From: JARIHD01 sp963815935
GTDB taxonomy: Bacteria > Patescibacteriota > Saccharimonadia > Saccharimonadales > UBA4665
Assembly (NCBI GenBank): GCA_963815935.1
Contig: CAWFIL010000004.1
Span: 1 to 64,000, forward strand
Length of the DNA: 64,000 nt
Direction of reading: 5' to 3'
Positions 8,313 to 16,465 of this stretch are shown piece by piece. The notes below the pieces were generated by a model. It saw only the letters and a program-made list of their open reading frames with translations, was not told where the DNA came from and did not search any database. The number at the start of each line of letters is the position of its first letter. Positions within the stretch are counted from its first letter, which is position 1. Both the position numbers and the translations under genes were made by a program.

Positions 8313-8335
8313 AGCACGCCTCCGTGGGAGGGAAT

Positions 8336-8956
8336 ATGTGGTACCTGTTGGGAATTACACTCGTGGGAGCGGGAGTACTCACCTTGCTGAGAGTACTCCG
8401 CGGCTCCTCCGAGGACGCCCGCAAGCGAGCAGAGCAAGCAATCGAGACGGGGAACCCCCTCGTCCCCAGTGCACGAGTTCAACGAGCCCTCGTGGCTTCC
8501 GAGGTACTCCTCTGGGAGGGGCACCGGCACCCGATCAGCTTGTGGAAATGGTGGACGGCCGCCATCCTGCTTCAGCCAGTGACGATCTTCGTCGCGCTCA
8601 ATGCATCATCGGGCGTGGCCTTTCTCGTCTGGCTGGCTGGCACGGGCATCTGTGCATTTCGGGTCTGGCTCTGGCGACGCGACAAGCTGTGCGTCACCGA
8701 CCGACGGATCATCGAAGTGAGCGGACTGCTGTCCTACCGGATCGACATCATGCCACTGGCCAAGCTGACCGACGCGCGCCTGCGAACGCCAACTGGCAGT
8801 CGCCTGCTGTGCTGGACACGAGTTGTTGGGGTCCCGTTCGGGACAGTCATCGTTGAGTCGGCTGGCCAAGACCAGGCGCTCAGCACCATCGATTTCGTAC
8901 CGGCCGCAGAGCACGTGTACAAGGTCATCATGAGCAAGGTCAGCAGCATCCCGTAG
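8336..8956 (+). CDS. PH-domain (bPH2/YdbS-like) membrane protein of actinobacterial type
   Basis: The 206-aa protein has an N-terminal hydrophobic segment (1-20), a charged linker, two adjacent membrane segments (~72-91 and 93-110) and a bacterial PH domain (~114-200). The domain reads LCVTDRRIIEVSGLL, then IMPLAKLTD and VESAGQDQALSTIDFVP. From memory of the family, the MPLxKxTD and ESAGQDQAL motifs are typical of actinobacterial PH-domain proteins. The ATG at 8336 is chosen over GTG 8324 because GGGAGGG lies directly upstream of it. Codon use is GC-rich, unlike the flanking abcB-type and pheT genes. Its role is unknown. A strong terminator follows. Confidence 0.8.
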   Translation: MWYLLGITLVGAGVLTLLRVLRGSSEDARKRAEQAIETGNPLVPSARVQRALVASEVLLWEGHRHPISLWKWWTAAILLQPVTIFVALNASSGVAFLVWLAGTGICAFRVWLWRRDKLCVTDRRIIEVSGLLSYRIDIMPLAKLTDARLRTPTGSRLLCWTRVVGVPFGTVIVESAGQDQALSTIDFVPAAEHVYKVIMSKVSSIP

Positions 8957-8975
8957 GCCACCACAGAGAGGAGGC

Positions 8976-9048
8976 GTGTGACCCCGGTGACGAATGTCAA
9001 AACATGCAGCAATGCATATTTCGTCACCGGGCCTCACACAGTTTTTTT
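8976..9048 (+). terminator. Long nested hairpin plus T-run at the right edge of island 1
   Basis: The outer stem pairs GTGTGA (8976-8981) and CCCGGTGACGAA (8983-8994) with TTCGTCACCGGG (9020-9031) and TCACAC (9034-9039). An inner ATGCA/TGCAT stem sits in the loop. Seven T follow, and the run ends inside the stop codon of convergent pheT. It is an effective terminator and also the island boundary. Confidence 0.8.
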
Positions 9049-11608
9049 AGATGCGCTGCGCGCCGAACGCTTCGGTGGCGGCGGATGCAACCTGTTCAAG
9101 CAGACCGTTGACCTCATCGTCGGTCAGCGTTCGCTCGAATGAAGCAATTGCCAGGCGAAGTGTAACTTGTTTACGATCGTCACCTTCACGCTGATAGATA
9201 TCAAGCGGGCTCAGCGTATGGAACGTGTCGTTTGGACGGCTCTGACGTAAACGATCATTTGCAAATCGGTATAGCTCACCATATGGCATATCTGCAGCTA
9301 TTCGCAAGCAAATATCTTGCGTTACTACCGGAAACTTAGGCAGCGGCTTATAGCGGCTCTTGCCGTCAAGTTGCGACAGAACAGCCTCAAGACCAAGCTC
9401 GAACCCAGCGGAAAACTCTGGCAATTTGAGCCCCTTGCGCACTGACGTTTTGTACTCGCCAATACGACCGATCAGCATGTCGCCAACGTATATGTTTGCG
9501 ACTCGTCCTGGTGAGTAATAGGCAGCCGCAACATCATCGACTTCCTGGAGCATCTCAAAGCGTAGACCGTCGGCAACACCCAAAGAGTCCAGCAATACCT
9601 CAAGCTGTTTCTTGGCCTGGTAGTACGCTGCACCACTAAGCAACTTCGCAGCTTTTTCATTAGCAACCACTACATAAGCGATCCGCTCAAACTCTGCGGG
9701 CAGGCCGTTCTCGTCGGCGTTATCGTGCTGCACTAGCTTGCCTTTTACGTGGGCTTTGCCAATCTCAAACAAAGCAAAGTGATCATAGCCAGCCTTGATG
9801 TTAGGGTGGACTTTTTCCAGTAAACTGGGTGTTAGGCTCAGGCGGAAGTACTGCAAGTCGGGGCTGATAGCATTGCCGACTCGAAAGGCCTGAGTCGCAT
9901 CTTGGCCAACACGAGATAGGAGGTTGCCATGTACAAAACTATAGCCCAGCACTTCGTTAGCGCCGCCACGAGCCAGAATGCTACGCACCGCTTGTTTAAT
10001 CTCGAGGAGTGGATCGCGCTGGGCGGGCGTTAGGTCGCGCATAGGCAACTCTAGCGGCAAGTGGTCGTATCCATACAAGCGGCCGACTTCTTCCACGATA
10101 TCTTCAGGGATGGCAATATCAGTACGCCAGAACGGAGCCGTAATGGTTAATCCATCACCTTGCACCACAACTGCGAATTCGACGTTGGCTAGGAGCGTGG
10201 TGATTTCGTCGGCCGACAGTGCAAGACCAAGGCGCTCATTAATAAACTGCACCGTTAGCTCAACAGGCGCAAACAAGCTGCCGCGCTCCTGCACGTCGGC
10301 AGGTACGTGATTGTCATCAATCAGCTCACAGGCAACTTTACCATCGGCATAGTGGCGGATTTCGTCAACAATCTTAGCAAGCACTGCTTTGTTTTGCAGC
10401 GGGCTTTGCCCTTTGTTGAACCGCGTAACCGCATCGGTAAAGACACCATGGACCATACTCGTACGGCGGATGGTGTACATATCGAAATTGGCGCACTCAA
10501 TAATAATCCTGGAGGTATTTTCATCAACTTCTGTATTGCCACCACCCATGGCGCCACCAAGTGCAACTGGTTGTTTGTCGGTTGCGATTACGATATCATC
10601 TGTGCGAAGTGCAATTTCTTTACCGTTAAGCAGCAGCATCTTTTCGCCATCTTTGGGGCGACGAGCACCGAGCACAGCATGATCAGCCTGGCATAACGCC
10701 TTCAATTTGTCGTAGTCATAGGCATGCAAAGGCTGACCGGTTTCCATCATAAAGAAATTGGTATAGTCCACAATATTATTAACCGGGCGCAAGCCAACAC
10801 TCGCCAGATAAATTTGCAGCCAAACCGGGCTAGGTTTGATGGTAATGTTACTCATGGTTACGGCCGCGATACGAGGGACTACACCTGGTATGTCGTTGAA
10901 TACTTCTAGCTTAAGTTCATCTGTCTCAAGCTTAGGAAATTCGGGGTCCTGCACATACCATGCCGGGCTCTTGTACGGCTGTCTGTAGATACCGGCGATC
11001 TCGCGTGCCACACCTAGCTGACCAAAACAGTCCGGCCGGTGAGTGAACATCTTGTTTTCGATATCGATAATAGCTTCACCACGGAGGTGATAGGCATCCG
11101 CAAAGGCAACGCCAGGCTCTAGGTTATCGTCTAGCTCCATAATGCCTTCGTGGTTGTCGCCAATGCTTAGTTCTTTGGGGCTGGCTAACATTCCGTTACT
11201 CACCACGCCACGTAAAGCACGGGCCTCGAGGACAAATGGGTCTTTGCCGGCGGTGTTCGGCACGGTACTTCCCGGAGGCAGCCATGCCACCATAAGACCC
11301 TCGCGGACGTTCGGCGCACCGCAAACTACTTGTACGTAGCCGTTTTCGTCGCGCTCCAAATCCTGGGCAACACCACCGTCGTCAACTTTGCACACATGTA
11401 GACGGTCAGCATTTGGGTGGTCATCGCACGACATAACCTTTGCGACAACAACACCATCAAAACGATCGCCAAACAGAACGACTTCTTCCACCGCGCCCAG
11501 CTGGTCGCCGATCTTGCGGACCAAGTGGTCAACACCTTCGGGCGCTGGATCGCCTGCTGAGTCATAAATCTTGTTTACTGTGCGAATCGTATTAACACTA
11601 ATTTTCAT
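9047..11608 (-). CDS. pheT: Phenylalanyl-tRNA synthetase beta subunit
   Basis: The 853-aa protein is full length. In order it has the N-terminal part, a tRNA-binding OB domain (VVAKVMSCDDHPNADRL), the B3/4 editing domain (residues ~230-400), the B5 domain, the catalytic-like core (SPDLQYFRLSLTPSLLEKV) and a C-terminal anticodon-binding FDX-ACB domain. It forms the alpha2-beta2 enzyme with PheS. The order pheS-HIT-pheT on the minus strand is unusual because a HIT gene separates the two subunits. The start at 11608 follows the HIT stop by 2 bp. No T-box leader is recognisable upstream of pheS. Confidence 0.95.
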   Translation of the reverse strand: MKISVNTIRTVNKIYDSAGDPAPEGVDHLVRKIGDQLGAVEEVVLFGDRFDGVVVAKVMSCDDHPNADRLHVCKVDDGGVAQDLERDENGYVQVVCGAPNVREGLMVAWLPPGSTVPNTAGKDPFVLEARALRGVVSNGMLASPKELSIGDNHEGIMELDDNLEPGVAFADAYHLRGEAIIDIENKMFTHRPDCFGQLGVAREIAGIYRQPYKSPAWYVQDPEFPKLETDELKLEVFNDIPGVVPRIAAVTMSNITIKPSPVWLQIYLASVGLRPVNNIVDYTNFFMMETGQPLHAYDYDKLKALCQADHAVLGARRPKDGEKMLLLNGKEIALRTDDIVIATDKQPVALGGAMGGGNTEVDENTSRIIIECANFDMYTIRRTSMVHGVFTDAVTRFNKGQSPLQNKAVLAKIVDEIRHYADGKVACELIDDNHVPADVQERGSLFAPVELTVQFINERLGLALSADEITTLLANVEFAVVVQGDGLTITAPFWRTDIAIPEDIVEEVGRLYGYDHLPLELPMRDLTPAQRDPLLEIKQAVRSILARGGANEVLGYSFVHGNLLSRVGQDATQAFRVGNAISPDLQYFRLSLTPSLLEKVHPNIKAGYDHFALFEIGKAHVKGKLVQHDNADENGLPAEFERIAYVVVANEKAAKLLSGAAYYQAKKQLEVLLDSLGVADGLRFEMLQEVDDVAAAYYSPGRVANIYVGDMLIGRIGEYKTSVRKGLKLPEFSAGFELGLEAVLSQLDGKSRYKPLPKFPVVTQDICLRIAADMPYGELYRFANDRLRQSRPNDTFHTLSPLDIYQREGDDRKQVTLRLAIASFERTLTDDEVNGLLEQVASAATEAFGAQRI

Positions 11609-11610
11609 AA

Positions 11611-12069
11611 TTACTTACCTGCCTGTACTATCTTTTGCTGGATGGCCGTAAGTTCTTCGTCGCTCATGCGCGGGCCTTCTACGGTCGAGAAGTAACCAAT
11701 ATACTCTGGGAAGAATTCCTGATGCTTGCTCCAGACACCTGTCTGGTTAGCCAAATCACCATGCAAGGGGTAGAGCTTGGCGTGGACGTGCGCAACGCCA
11801 GTACCTTCAAATACCATGCCCACACGACTAACGTCCAGGGCTTTTTCGAGTAGCCTGGCTACTTTGGTAGTGGCTTCAATTAGGCCATTGGCGGTGGCTT
11901 GGTCAAGATCAAAGAAATAGTCGCCAGGGTTCTTCTTGGGAATAACCACCGTCAAACCAGGCGTACTAGGAAACGGCGTCAAAAACGCCAAATACTGCTC
12001 ATCCTCCCAAACCTTGAAGCTGGGAATGGTACCGTCTACAATTTCGTCGAATAGTGTTCTATCTGCCAT
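11611..12069 (-). CDS. HIT-family nucleotide-binding protein
   Basis: The 152-aa protein has the HIT fold with the C-terminal motif VAHVHAKLYPL. The first two histidines of the HxHxHxx triad are present, but the third position is lysine (HVHAKL), a variation that may change catalysis. HIT proteins hydrolyse or transfer nucleoside monophosphates from dinucleotide substrates. It sits between pheS and pheT with 2- and 8-bp gaps, so it is co-expressed with PheRS. A clean-up role for adenylated products is only a guess. Confidence 0.8.
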   Translation of the reverse strand: MADRTLFDEIVDGTIPSFKVWEDEQYLAFLTPFPSTPGLTVVIPKKNPGDYFFDLDQATANGLIEATTKVARLLEKALDVSRVGMVFEGTGVAHVHAKLYPLHGDLANQTGVWSKHQEFFPEYIGYFSTVEGPRMSDEELTAIQQKIVQAGK

Positions 12070-12077
12070 ATGTAATC

Positions 12078-13136
12078 CTAGTTGCTAAATTGCCTTAAGA
12101 AGTCGAGTTTGCCAGAGTGGAAGTGGCGGATGTCCTCGATGTCGTTTTTCATCATTACCAAACGTTCCAAACCGAAACCCCAGGCAAACCCGGTATATTC
12201 GGTGGGATCAATACCGCCCATAGTAAGTACGTTGGGATGAATCATGCCCATGCCCATAAGCTCGATCCAGCCGCTAAAGCTACAAATGTGACAGCCTTTC
12301 TTCCGGCAGAACGGGCAGCTTAATGCCAGCTCAAACGATGGCTCGGTAAATGGGAAGTAGAATGGCTGGCTGCGGATTTCAATCTCCTGCCCGTAATACT
12401 CCTCCAGGAATTTTTTGAACGTACCCATCAGGTTGCCGGCATGGATGCCCTTGTCGACATACACACCCTCTACTTGATGGAATGTGTGCTCGTGGCGGGC
12501 ATCGAGGTCTTCGTTGCGGAAGGTACGGCCAGGGATAACCACGGCTATTGGCTTACCTTCCTCCAGGTTGCCAGCATACTTTTTGAGCATCCGGTTTTGC
12601 ATAATGCTGGTGTGGGCTGGCGCGATCAGCGGCTTACCATTTTTGTCTTTTTCTTCGGTCAAAAAGGTGTCCCAGGCGTCACGGGCCGGATGGCCCTCGG
12701 GGAAGTTAAGGCTGCCAAACATATGGTAGTCATCGTCAATCTGACGTGACTCATGCGCCGTAAAGCCCATGCGGTAAAAAATGTCCAAGATAGTAGCGAG
12801 CTCGCTCATCAACGGGTGGATCGAGCCGGTTTCACTCGGCAGCAATGACGGCTGTTTGTCGGCAGGAACGTTTATGTCGAATGGCGCAGTAATGTCAATT
12901 GGCGGCAAAGCCTCGGCCTGCTCATGGTGCTGGGCGATTACTTGCTCCAGCTCAGCTTTGAGTTGATTGATCTCCTTGCCAAACGCACCGCGCTGCTCGG
13001 CGGGTAAAGTTGGAATTTCGGCATACAAAGCACGGAGTTCCGTGGCCTTTAGTATGTCTGCCTTGTTCTCCAGTTCGGCCAACCGGCCTTGTAGCTGCTC
13101 GGCAACTTCAGCAATTCGTGCGTTTTGGTAGCTCAT
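12078..13136 (-). CDS. pheS: Phenylalanyl-tRNA synthetase alpha subunit
   Basis: From ATG 13136 the protein is 352 aa. It has an N-terminal coiled coil (residues ~10-85) and the class II catalytic core: motif 2 GRTFRNEDLDARHEHTFHQ, then FYFPFTEPSFE, and motif 3 GFAWGFGLERLVM. A CxxC-CxxC cluster (CPFCRKKGCHIC) lies before motif 3. I use the ATG at 13136 rather than a longer in-frame start because an extended -10 box (TGGTATAAT, 13146-13154) would lie inside the longer version. The mRNA is then leaderless or has only a few bases of leader. Confidence 0.93.
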   Translation of the reverse strand: MSYQNARIAEVAEQLQGRLAELENKADILKATELRALYAEIPTLPAEQRGAFGKEINQLKAELEQVIAQHHEQAEALPPIDITAPFDINVPADKQPSLLPSETGSIHPLMSELATILDIFYRMGFTAHESRQIDDDYHMFGSLNFPEGHPARDAWDTFLTEEKDKNGKPLIAPAHTSIMQNRMLKKYAGNLEEGKPIAVVIPGRTFRNEDLDARHEHTFHQVEGVYVDKGIHAGNLMGTFKKFLEEYYGQEIEIRSQPFYFPFTEPSFELALSCPFCRKKGCHICSFSGWIELMGMGMIHPNVLTMGGIDPTEYTGFAWGFGLERLVMMKNDIEDIRHFHSGKLDFLRQFSN

Positions 13137-13145
13137 ATTATCTCG

Positions 13146-13154
13146 ATTATACCA
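13146..13154 (-). promoter_or_regulatory. Extended -10 promoter of the pheS-HIT-pheT operon
   Basis: TGGTATAAT on the minus strand matches the TGnTATAAT extended -10. The pheS ATG follows 9 nt after the hexamer. There is no convincing -35, which is usual for this promoter class. Confidence 0.6.
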
Positions 13155-13264
13155 GAGAAACAACGATTTTTACCCTTATATAGCTTGACCTGGCGACCAG
13201 GGTCAGGATCGGGCAACATCCCCAGGCAAGCCCCGCGCGTGCGTTTTCTTGGTATACTATGCGT

Positions 13265-13759
13265 ATGGCAAATTTTTCTTTTGATGTAGTGAGTGAATAC
13301 GACAAGGCAGAGATGAACAACGTCTTCGATCAAACTGTGCGCGAGATTCAAAGCCGGTACGACTTTAAAGGCACACCGGCCGAGATTGCATGGCTTAATG
13401 ACAAAACCGGCATTAAAGTTACCGGGAATGGTGAATGGCAGCTCGACGCCATCCTGGATATTTTCCGCAAGAAACTAGCCACCCGGGGTCAAAGTCAAAA
13501 GGTTCTTGATACATCCAAGGATATAACCGAGAGCAACCTTAAGACCACCAAAGAAGTGCCGTTCAAGCAGGGGCTCGACCAGGACAAGGCCAAGCAAATA
13601 ACCAAGCTACTCCGCGATGAATTCCCCAAAGTTAAGCCTCAAATCCAAGGCGATGCCGTGCGCGTCACGAGCAATAGCAAAGACGACCTGCAGGCCGTCA
13701 TTACGTTGCTAAAGGGGAAAGATTTTGACTTCCCCCTTAGTTTTACCAACTACCGCTAA
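13265..13759 (+). CDS. yajQ: YajQ-family nucleotide-binding protein
   Basis: The 164-aa protein matches the YajQ/DUF520 family throughout: FSFDVVSEYDKAEMNNVFDQ at the start, SRYDFKGT, a central KEVPFKQGLDQDKAK, and IQGDAVRVTSNSKDDLQAVI at the end. Family members bind RNA or nucleotides, and some bind cyclic-di-GMP. The ATG at 13265 is exactly 6 nt after a TATACT box (13253-13258), so the transcript is probably leaderless. It diverges from pheS. It ends 3 bp from the convergent PspC gene. Confidence 0.92.
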   Translation: MANFSFDVVSEYDKAEMNNVFDQTVREIQSRYDFKGTPAEIAWLNDKTGIKVTGNGEWQLDAILDIFRKKLATRGQSQKVLDTSKDITESNLKTTKEVPFKQGLDQDKAKQITKLLRDEFPKVKPQIQGDAVRVTSNSKDDLQAVITLLKGKDFDFPLSFTNYR

Positions 13760-13762
13760 CGA

Positions 13763-15073
13763 TTAGTTGTAATAGCCATCAGTATTGAAATGCTGAAACG
13801 GCGGGATGCGCATGAACGGCGGCTGGCCGTCTGGCACTACTTTTTCGAGCTTTGGAGCCCGAATCAGCACTTCTTCGAATCCACCGGTTGCAAAGCATAC
13901 GCCATCGCAGCTATTGCCATCAATCCTTGAGGCATCAATGGTCAGCACACCGTCTTTCACGGTGTATTTCAGGTCGTTCGGGTTTCCTTTGCCCAAATAG
14001 CGCACACCCACTTGATAGTTGTCGCTTTGCTCATAGATAACATTAACGTCCCGGCCCTTGATGTTGACACTATTAAACGCATCCACCTGCTTGATGCTGG
14101 TGTGCTGCGCGGCATTGTAACGGTCACGCACTCCATACACCGCATCGGGACCAACGGCCACACCAACGGCGCCAGCGATAAGCATAATGCCGATAAGAGC
14201 CGCCGTGATCCAACCTGGCACTAGCCACTTGCGACGCACCATCGCCACGCCAATCAGCAAGGTTAGTAAGCTGATGATCCCGCCAACCACTGCACACATT
14301 GCCACAAAGACCGACTCAGTCTTGCCAACCGGGAATGGTATGGTTTGCGCAATGAGCTTGTGATGGTGAAAGAACAGGTATGACCCAGCTGTTGTCAGTG
14401 CGGCAAATAATGCCGCCGCGACCAGGATAATGGTAGAGCCCATAATGGCACTACATACTTTCACTATCTTCTCAAACAAAGGTCCGACCGTTTTGGTAGC
14501 GCGGTCGGCAGCGCCCTTAACGTCTGCCCGGTCGACTAGCTCCTTGAGGCTATCGACCGTGACAGCTTTTCCCTGCATTTGCAGCCGTTCGCTGGGGGTT
14601 TTGGCTTCCGGCATAACCAGCCACAAAACCAAGTAAACCGGAATCGCCGCACCACCAAAGAAGAGGGCGATAATAAAGATCAGACGGACAATGGTGGCGT
14701 CGACGCCAAAGTAGGCAGCAATACCCGAACATACACCAGCAATCATTGCATTCTGCGGATCGCGGTATAGACGCTTTTGGCCTTCCAATTGTTCAGCGGG
14801 TTCGATAGCTTCGTGGTCATCATCTTTAAAGTCACCTGGGTCTCCAAGCTGTTCCTTGAGGAACTCAACGTCCTCGGGCAGCACAACCTTCTCACCAATT
14901 ACACCGCGTTCAATGAGCAATTCCGCCATCCGCGATTCGATCTCTTTGATAACCTCCGATTTGCCGCCTACCTGATGCTTAATCGCCTCCAGGTATACCT
15001 GGAGCACCTTGTATGCATCAACCGATATCGTAAACGGTTGCCGACCCAAATGGATCTTTTTTATTTCGTTCAT
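13763..15073 (-). CDS. PspC-domain membrane protein with N-terminal regulatory and C-terminal sensor-like domains
   Basis: The 436-aa protein has an acidic helical N-terminal domain (1-95). A PspC domain follows (~100-157: LYRDPQNAMIAGVCSGIAAYFGVD, then YLVLWLVMPEAK). Three or four further membrane segments lie between ~205 and 320. The extracytoplasmic C-terminal beta-rich region (INIKGRDVNVIYEQSDNYQV, then GVLTIDAS) resembles DUF4097/LiaF-like domains. PspC proteins act in envelope stress. Its start overlaps the stop of the PadR gene (ATGA), so the two are translationally coupled, the usual PadR-effector arrangement. Confidence 0.85.
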   Translation of the reverse strand: MNEIKKIHLGRQPFTISVDAYKVLQVYLEAIKHQVGGKSEVIKEIESRMAELLIERGVIGEKVVLPEDVEFLKEQLGDPGDFKDDDHEAIEPAEQLEGQKRLYRDPQNAMIAGVCSGIAAYFGVDATIVRLIFIIALFFGGAAIPVYLVLWLVMPEAKTPSERLQMQGKAVTVDSLKELVDRADVKGAADRATKTVGPLFEKIVKVCSAIMGSTIILVAAALFAALTTAGSYLFFHHHKLIAQTIPFPVGKTESVFVAMCAVVGGIISLLTLLIGVAMVRRKWLVPGWITAALIGIMLIAGAVGVAVGPDAVYGVRDRYNAAQHTSIKQVDAFNSVNIKGRDVNVIYEQSDNYQVGVRYLGKGNPNDLKYTVKDGVLTIDASRIDGNSCDGVCFATGGFEEVLIRAPKLEKVVPDGQPPFMRIPPFQHFNTDGYYN

Positions 15074-15426
15074 GAGACTCCCTTCTCCAATGTAGTTATA
15101 GAGCTATGCAAACGATGGTAAGTAGCCTGTAATGCTTGCAGCACCTGCTTGCCTTCGTCGGTTAGCCAGTAATATTTGCGCGGCGGCCCTTGTTCGGACT
15201 CGCGCCACTCATAGCCCAACAGCTTGTCACGAGCCAGCCTATTAAGGAGTGGGTACAAAGTACCCTCTACCACAATCAGCTCGGCTTCGTGGAGCCGCCT
15301 AATGATTTCCGAGCTGTATACTTTGCCGTCTTTACAGAGCAGCAGCACACAGTACACCAGCATACCTTTACGCATCTGGGTGTCGGATTGATTGACTAAT
15401 GGATTTTGCTCGCTAGTTTTTTCCAT
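15070..15426 (-). CDS. PadR-family transcriptional regulator
   Basis: The 118-aa protein has a winged-helix DNA-binding core: GMLVYCVLLLC, then YSSEIIRRLHEAELIVVEGTLYPLLNRLARDKLLGYEW, and the PadR signature GPPRKYYWLTDEGKQ. It probably autoregulates and controls the coupled PspC membrane protein in response to envelope stress or small molecules. Repeated ATAGTAC sites in its promoter (15430-15453) are candidate operators. The ATG is about 8 nt after the -10 region, a nearly leaderless start. Confidence 0.9.
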   Translation of the reverse strand: MEKTSEQNPLVNQSDTQMRKGMLVYCVLLLCKDGKVYSSEIIRRLHEAELIVVEGTLYPLLNRLARDKLLGYEWRESEQGPPRKYYWLTDEGKQVLQALQATYHRLHSSITTLEKGVS

Positions 15427-15429
15427 ACA

Positions 15430-15463
15430 GTACTATGTTATACAAGGTACTATATTTTGTCAA
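15430..15463 (-). promoter_or_regulatory. padR promoter with two ATAGTAC repeats
   Basis: On the minus strand TTGACA (15458-15463) is followed after 17 bp by TAACAT (15435-15440). Two copies of GTACTAT (plus strand, 15430-15436 and 15447-15453) lie 17 bp apart, one overlapping the -10 region and one in the spacer. This suits PadR autorepression. Confidence 0.55.
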
Positions 15464-15542
15464 AAAAGTATAGCTTTGGGTAAGGGCGTGGCATTGGCAG
15501 AAAGTCTGACGAGGGAAGCAGCTGATGGTAGATTTTGAGATG

Positions 15543-15559
15543 ACTCATTACAAATGAGT
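15543..15559 (+). promoter_or_regulatory. Perfect hairpin upstream of the island 2 gene
   Basis: ACTCATT-ACA-AATGAGT is a 7-bp stem with a 3-nt loop, 68 bases before the secreted-protein ATG. It has the same design as the hairpin before the island 1 PH gene. No clear promoter hexamers were found around it. Bases 15464-15542 hold nothing else I can name. Confidence 0.4.
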
Positions 15560-15626
15560 AGTCCTTATCGTCTGACGTCGTTCGATACCCACAGAATTTA
15601 CAGAACTCTGGAGAGGAAGTCACACC

Positions 15627-16049
15627 ATGTCCAAGCGTTTCACGAGAGCTCGCATAGCCACAATGGCTGGGCTGGCTGCCCTGCTGACCGTCGGTCTCAT
15701 GACGACAGCCGTCCCCGCCCAAGCCGCGAGCACAACGTGCAAGACCCTGAATCTGAGCCAGGGGGTCTCCCTCGGGTTCACTATCCAGCCGCACATGAGG
15801 GTTCCAGTCTGTTACAACGGATCGAAGATCTGGGTCAACGGCGGCATCACTCCCGGTGTTACCACTGTTGGTTACAACGCGAGTGGGTTCGACTGGTACG
15901 GCTCGTACCACGACAGCCGCCAGAACTGGCTCGGCATCGGGGAGAACTTCTCTGTCACCCTCTGGACTGGCGCGGCCTCGTTCTACTGCACGCCACGCTG
16001 GCTGCTCAATTCGAATGGAGCTGTGTATAGCTACAATCGAGGCTGCTAG
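15627..16049 (+). CDS. Small secreted cysteine-containing protein, high-GC (island 2)
   Basis: This 140-aa product has a classic Sec signal peptide: basic start MSKRFTRAR, a hydrophobic core at ~11-29, and cleavage after VPAQA (residues 29-33). The mature part of ~106 aa has four cysteines (38, 62, 121, 140), enough for two disulfides. It is rich in Trp, Tyr, Gly and Asn, with no recognised domain. Style and codon use resemble small secreted actinobacterial proteins, including inhibitor- or bacteriocin-like ones, but the function is unknown. The ATG is preceded by GAGAGGAAG. Single-gene island; a long hairpin follows. Confidence 0.75.
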   Translation: MSKRFTRARIATMAGLAALLTVGLMTTAVPAQAASTTCKTLNLSQGVSLGFTIQPHMRVPVCYNGSKIWVNGGITPGVTTVGYNASGFDWYGSYHDSRQNWLGIGENFSVTLWTGAASFYCTPRWLLNSNGAVYSYNRGC

Positions 16050-16090
16050 CTTCGAGACTCTGACAATGCTTTGGCAGACGACAAGGGCAG

Positions 16091-16135
16091 CGTAGTGGTC
16101 ACACCTGTGACAAAATCACCTTTGTGACCACTACG
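16091..16135. repeat. Long nested inverted repeat at the right edge of island 2
   Basis: The 13-bp arms CGTAGTGGTCACA (16091-16103) and TGTGACCACTACG (16123-16135) enclose a symmetric internal loop and an inner GTGA/TCAC stem. No T-run follows, so it is not a canonical Rho-independent terminator. It could still end transcription or be a protein or recombinase site. Confidence 0.6.
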
Positions 16136-16158
16136 TACTACCCCAGCAATTGATTCCC

Positions 16159-16195
16159 ATAAAATAACCCTGGCTAAACTCCAGGGTTATTTTAT
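16159..16195. terminator. Bidirectional terminator after the 44-aa membrane protein gene
   Basis: The stem ATAAAATAACCCTGG and its complement (15 bp) has a 7-nt loop and AT-rich outer arms that provide T-runs on both strands. It serves the minus-strand small gene at 16211 and insulates island 2. Confidence 0.8.
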
Positions 16196-16210
16196 GCCAG
16201 GTCAGCCCTA

Positions 16211-16345
16211 CTACTTCTTATTGCCGGAGTAGCCCTTTAAGAAAGATTTCACGACCAAAAAGACAAGGGCAACAACTAAAGCTACGCCCAGCACAAACAC
16301 AAGCTCTGGTGCCCCAAAGCCAAAAAGTGATGCAAACATATCCAT
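16211..16345 (-). CDS. Small single-pass membrane protein, 44 aa
   Basis: The reading MDMFASLFGFGAPELVFVLG begins a 44-residue protein with one strongly hydrophobic segment (~14-33) and a basic C-terminus (KSFLKGYSGNKK). It ends with two consecutive TAG codons. A TATTCT box, part of the extended TGaTATTCT, ends exactly 6 nt before the ATG. This fits the leaderless pattern seen elsewhere in the window and supports a real gene. A terminator follows at 16159-16195. The function is unknown; no homologue is recognised. Confidence 0.6.
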   Translation of the reverse strand: MDMFASLFGFGAPELVFVLGVALVVALVFLVVKSFLKGYSGNKK

Positions 16346-16465
16346 GATTGTAGAATATCACAAACGGCAGCAGCAGCAAACAGTACCAGTAACATAAACT
16401 ACCGCGGAGTGAGTGTTGGCCAGTTCTACCGCCTGTCACCCCTCCCATGCTGTATACTAAAAAGC

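Noticed and set aside
13190..13215. Near-palindrome TGACCTGG/CCAGGGTCA between pheS and yajQ
   Set aside because: One mismatch bulge and no regulator context; too weak to report as an operator.
15450..15911. Minus-strand frame opposite the secreted protein
   Set aside because: It lacks coding character; the plus frame has a signal peptide, SD and GC-ending codons.
8976..16135. Nested hairpins at the island ends as integron attC sites
   Set aside because: No core GTTRRRY or its RYYYAAC partner is found at the stem bases, and no integrase gene is present in the window.
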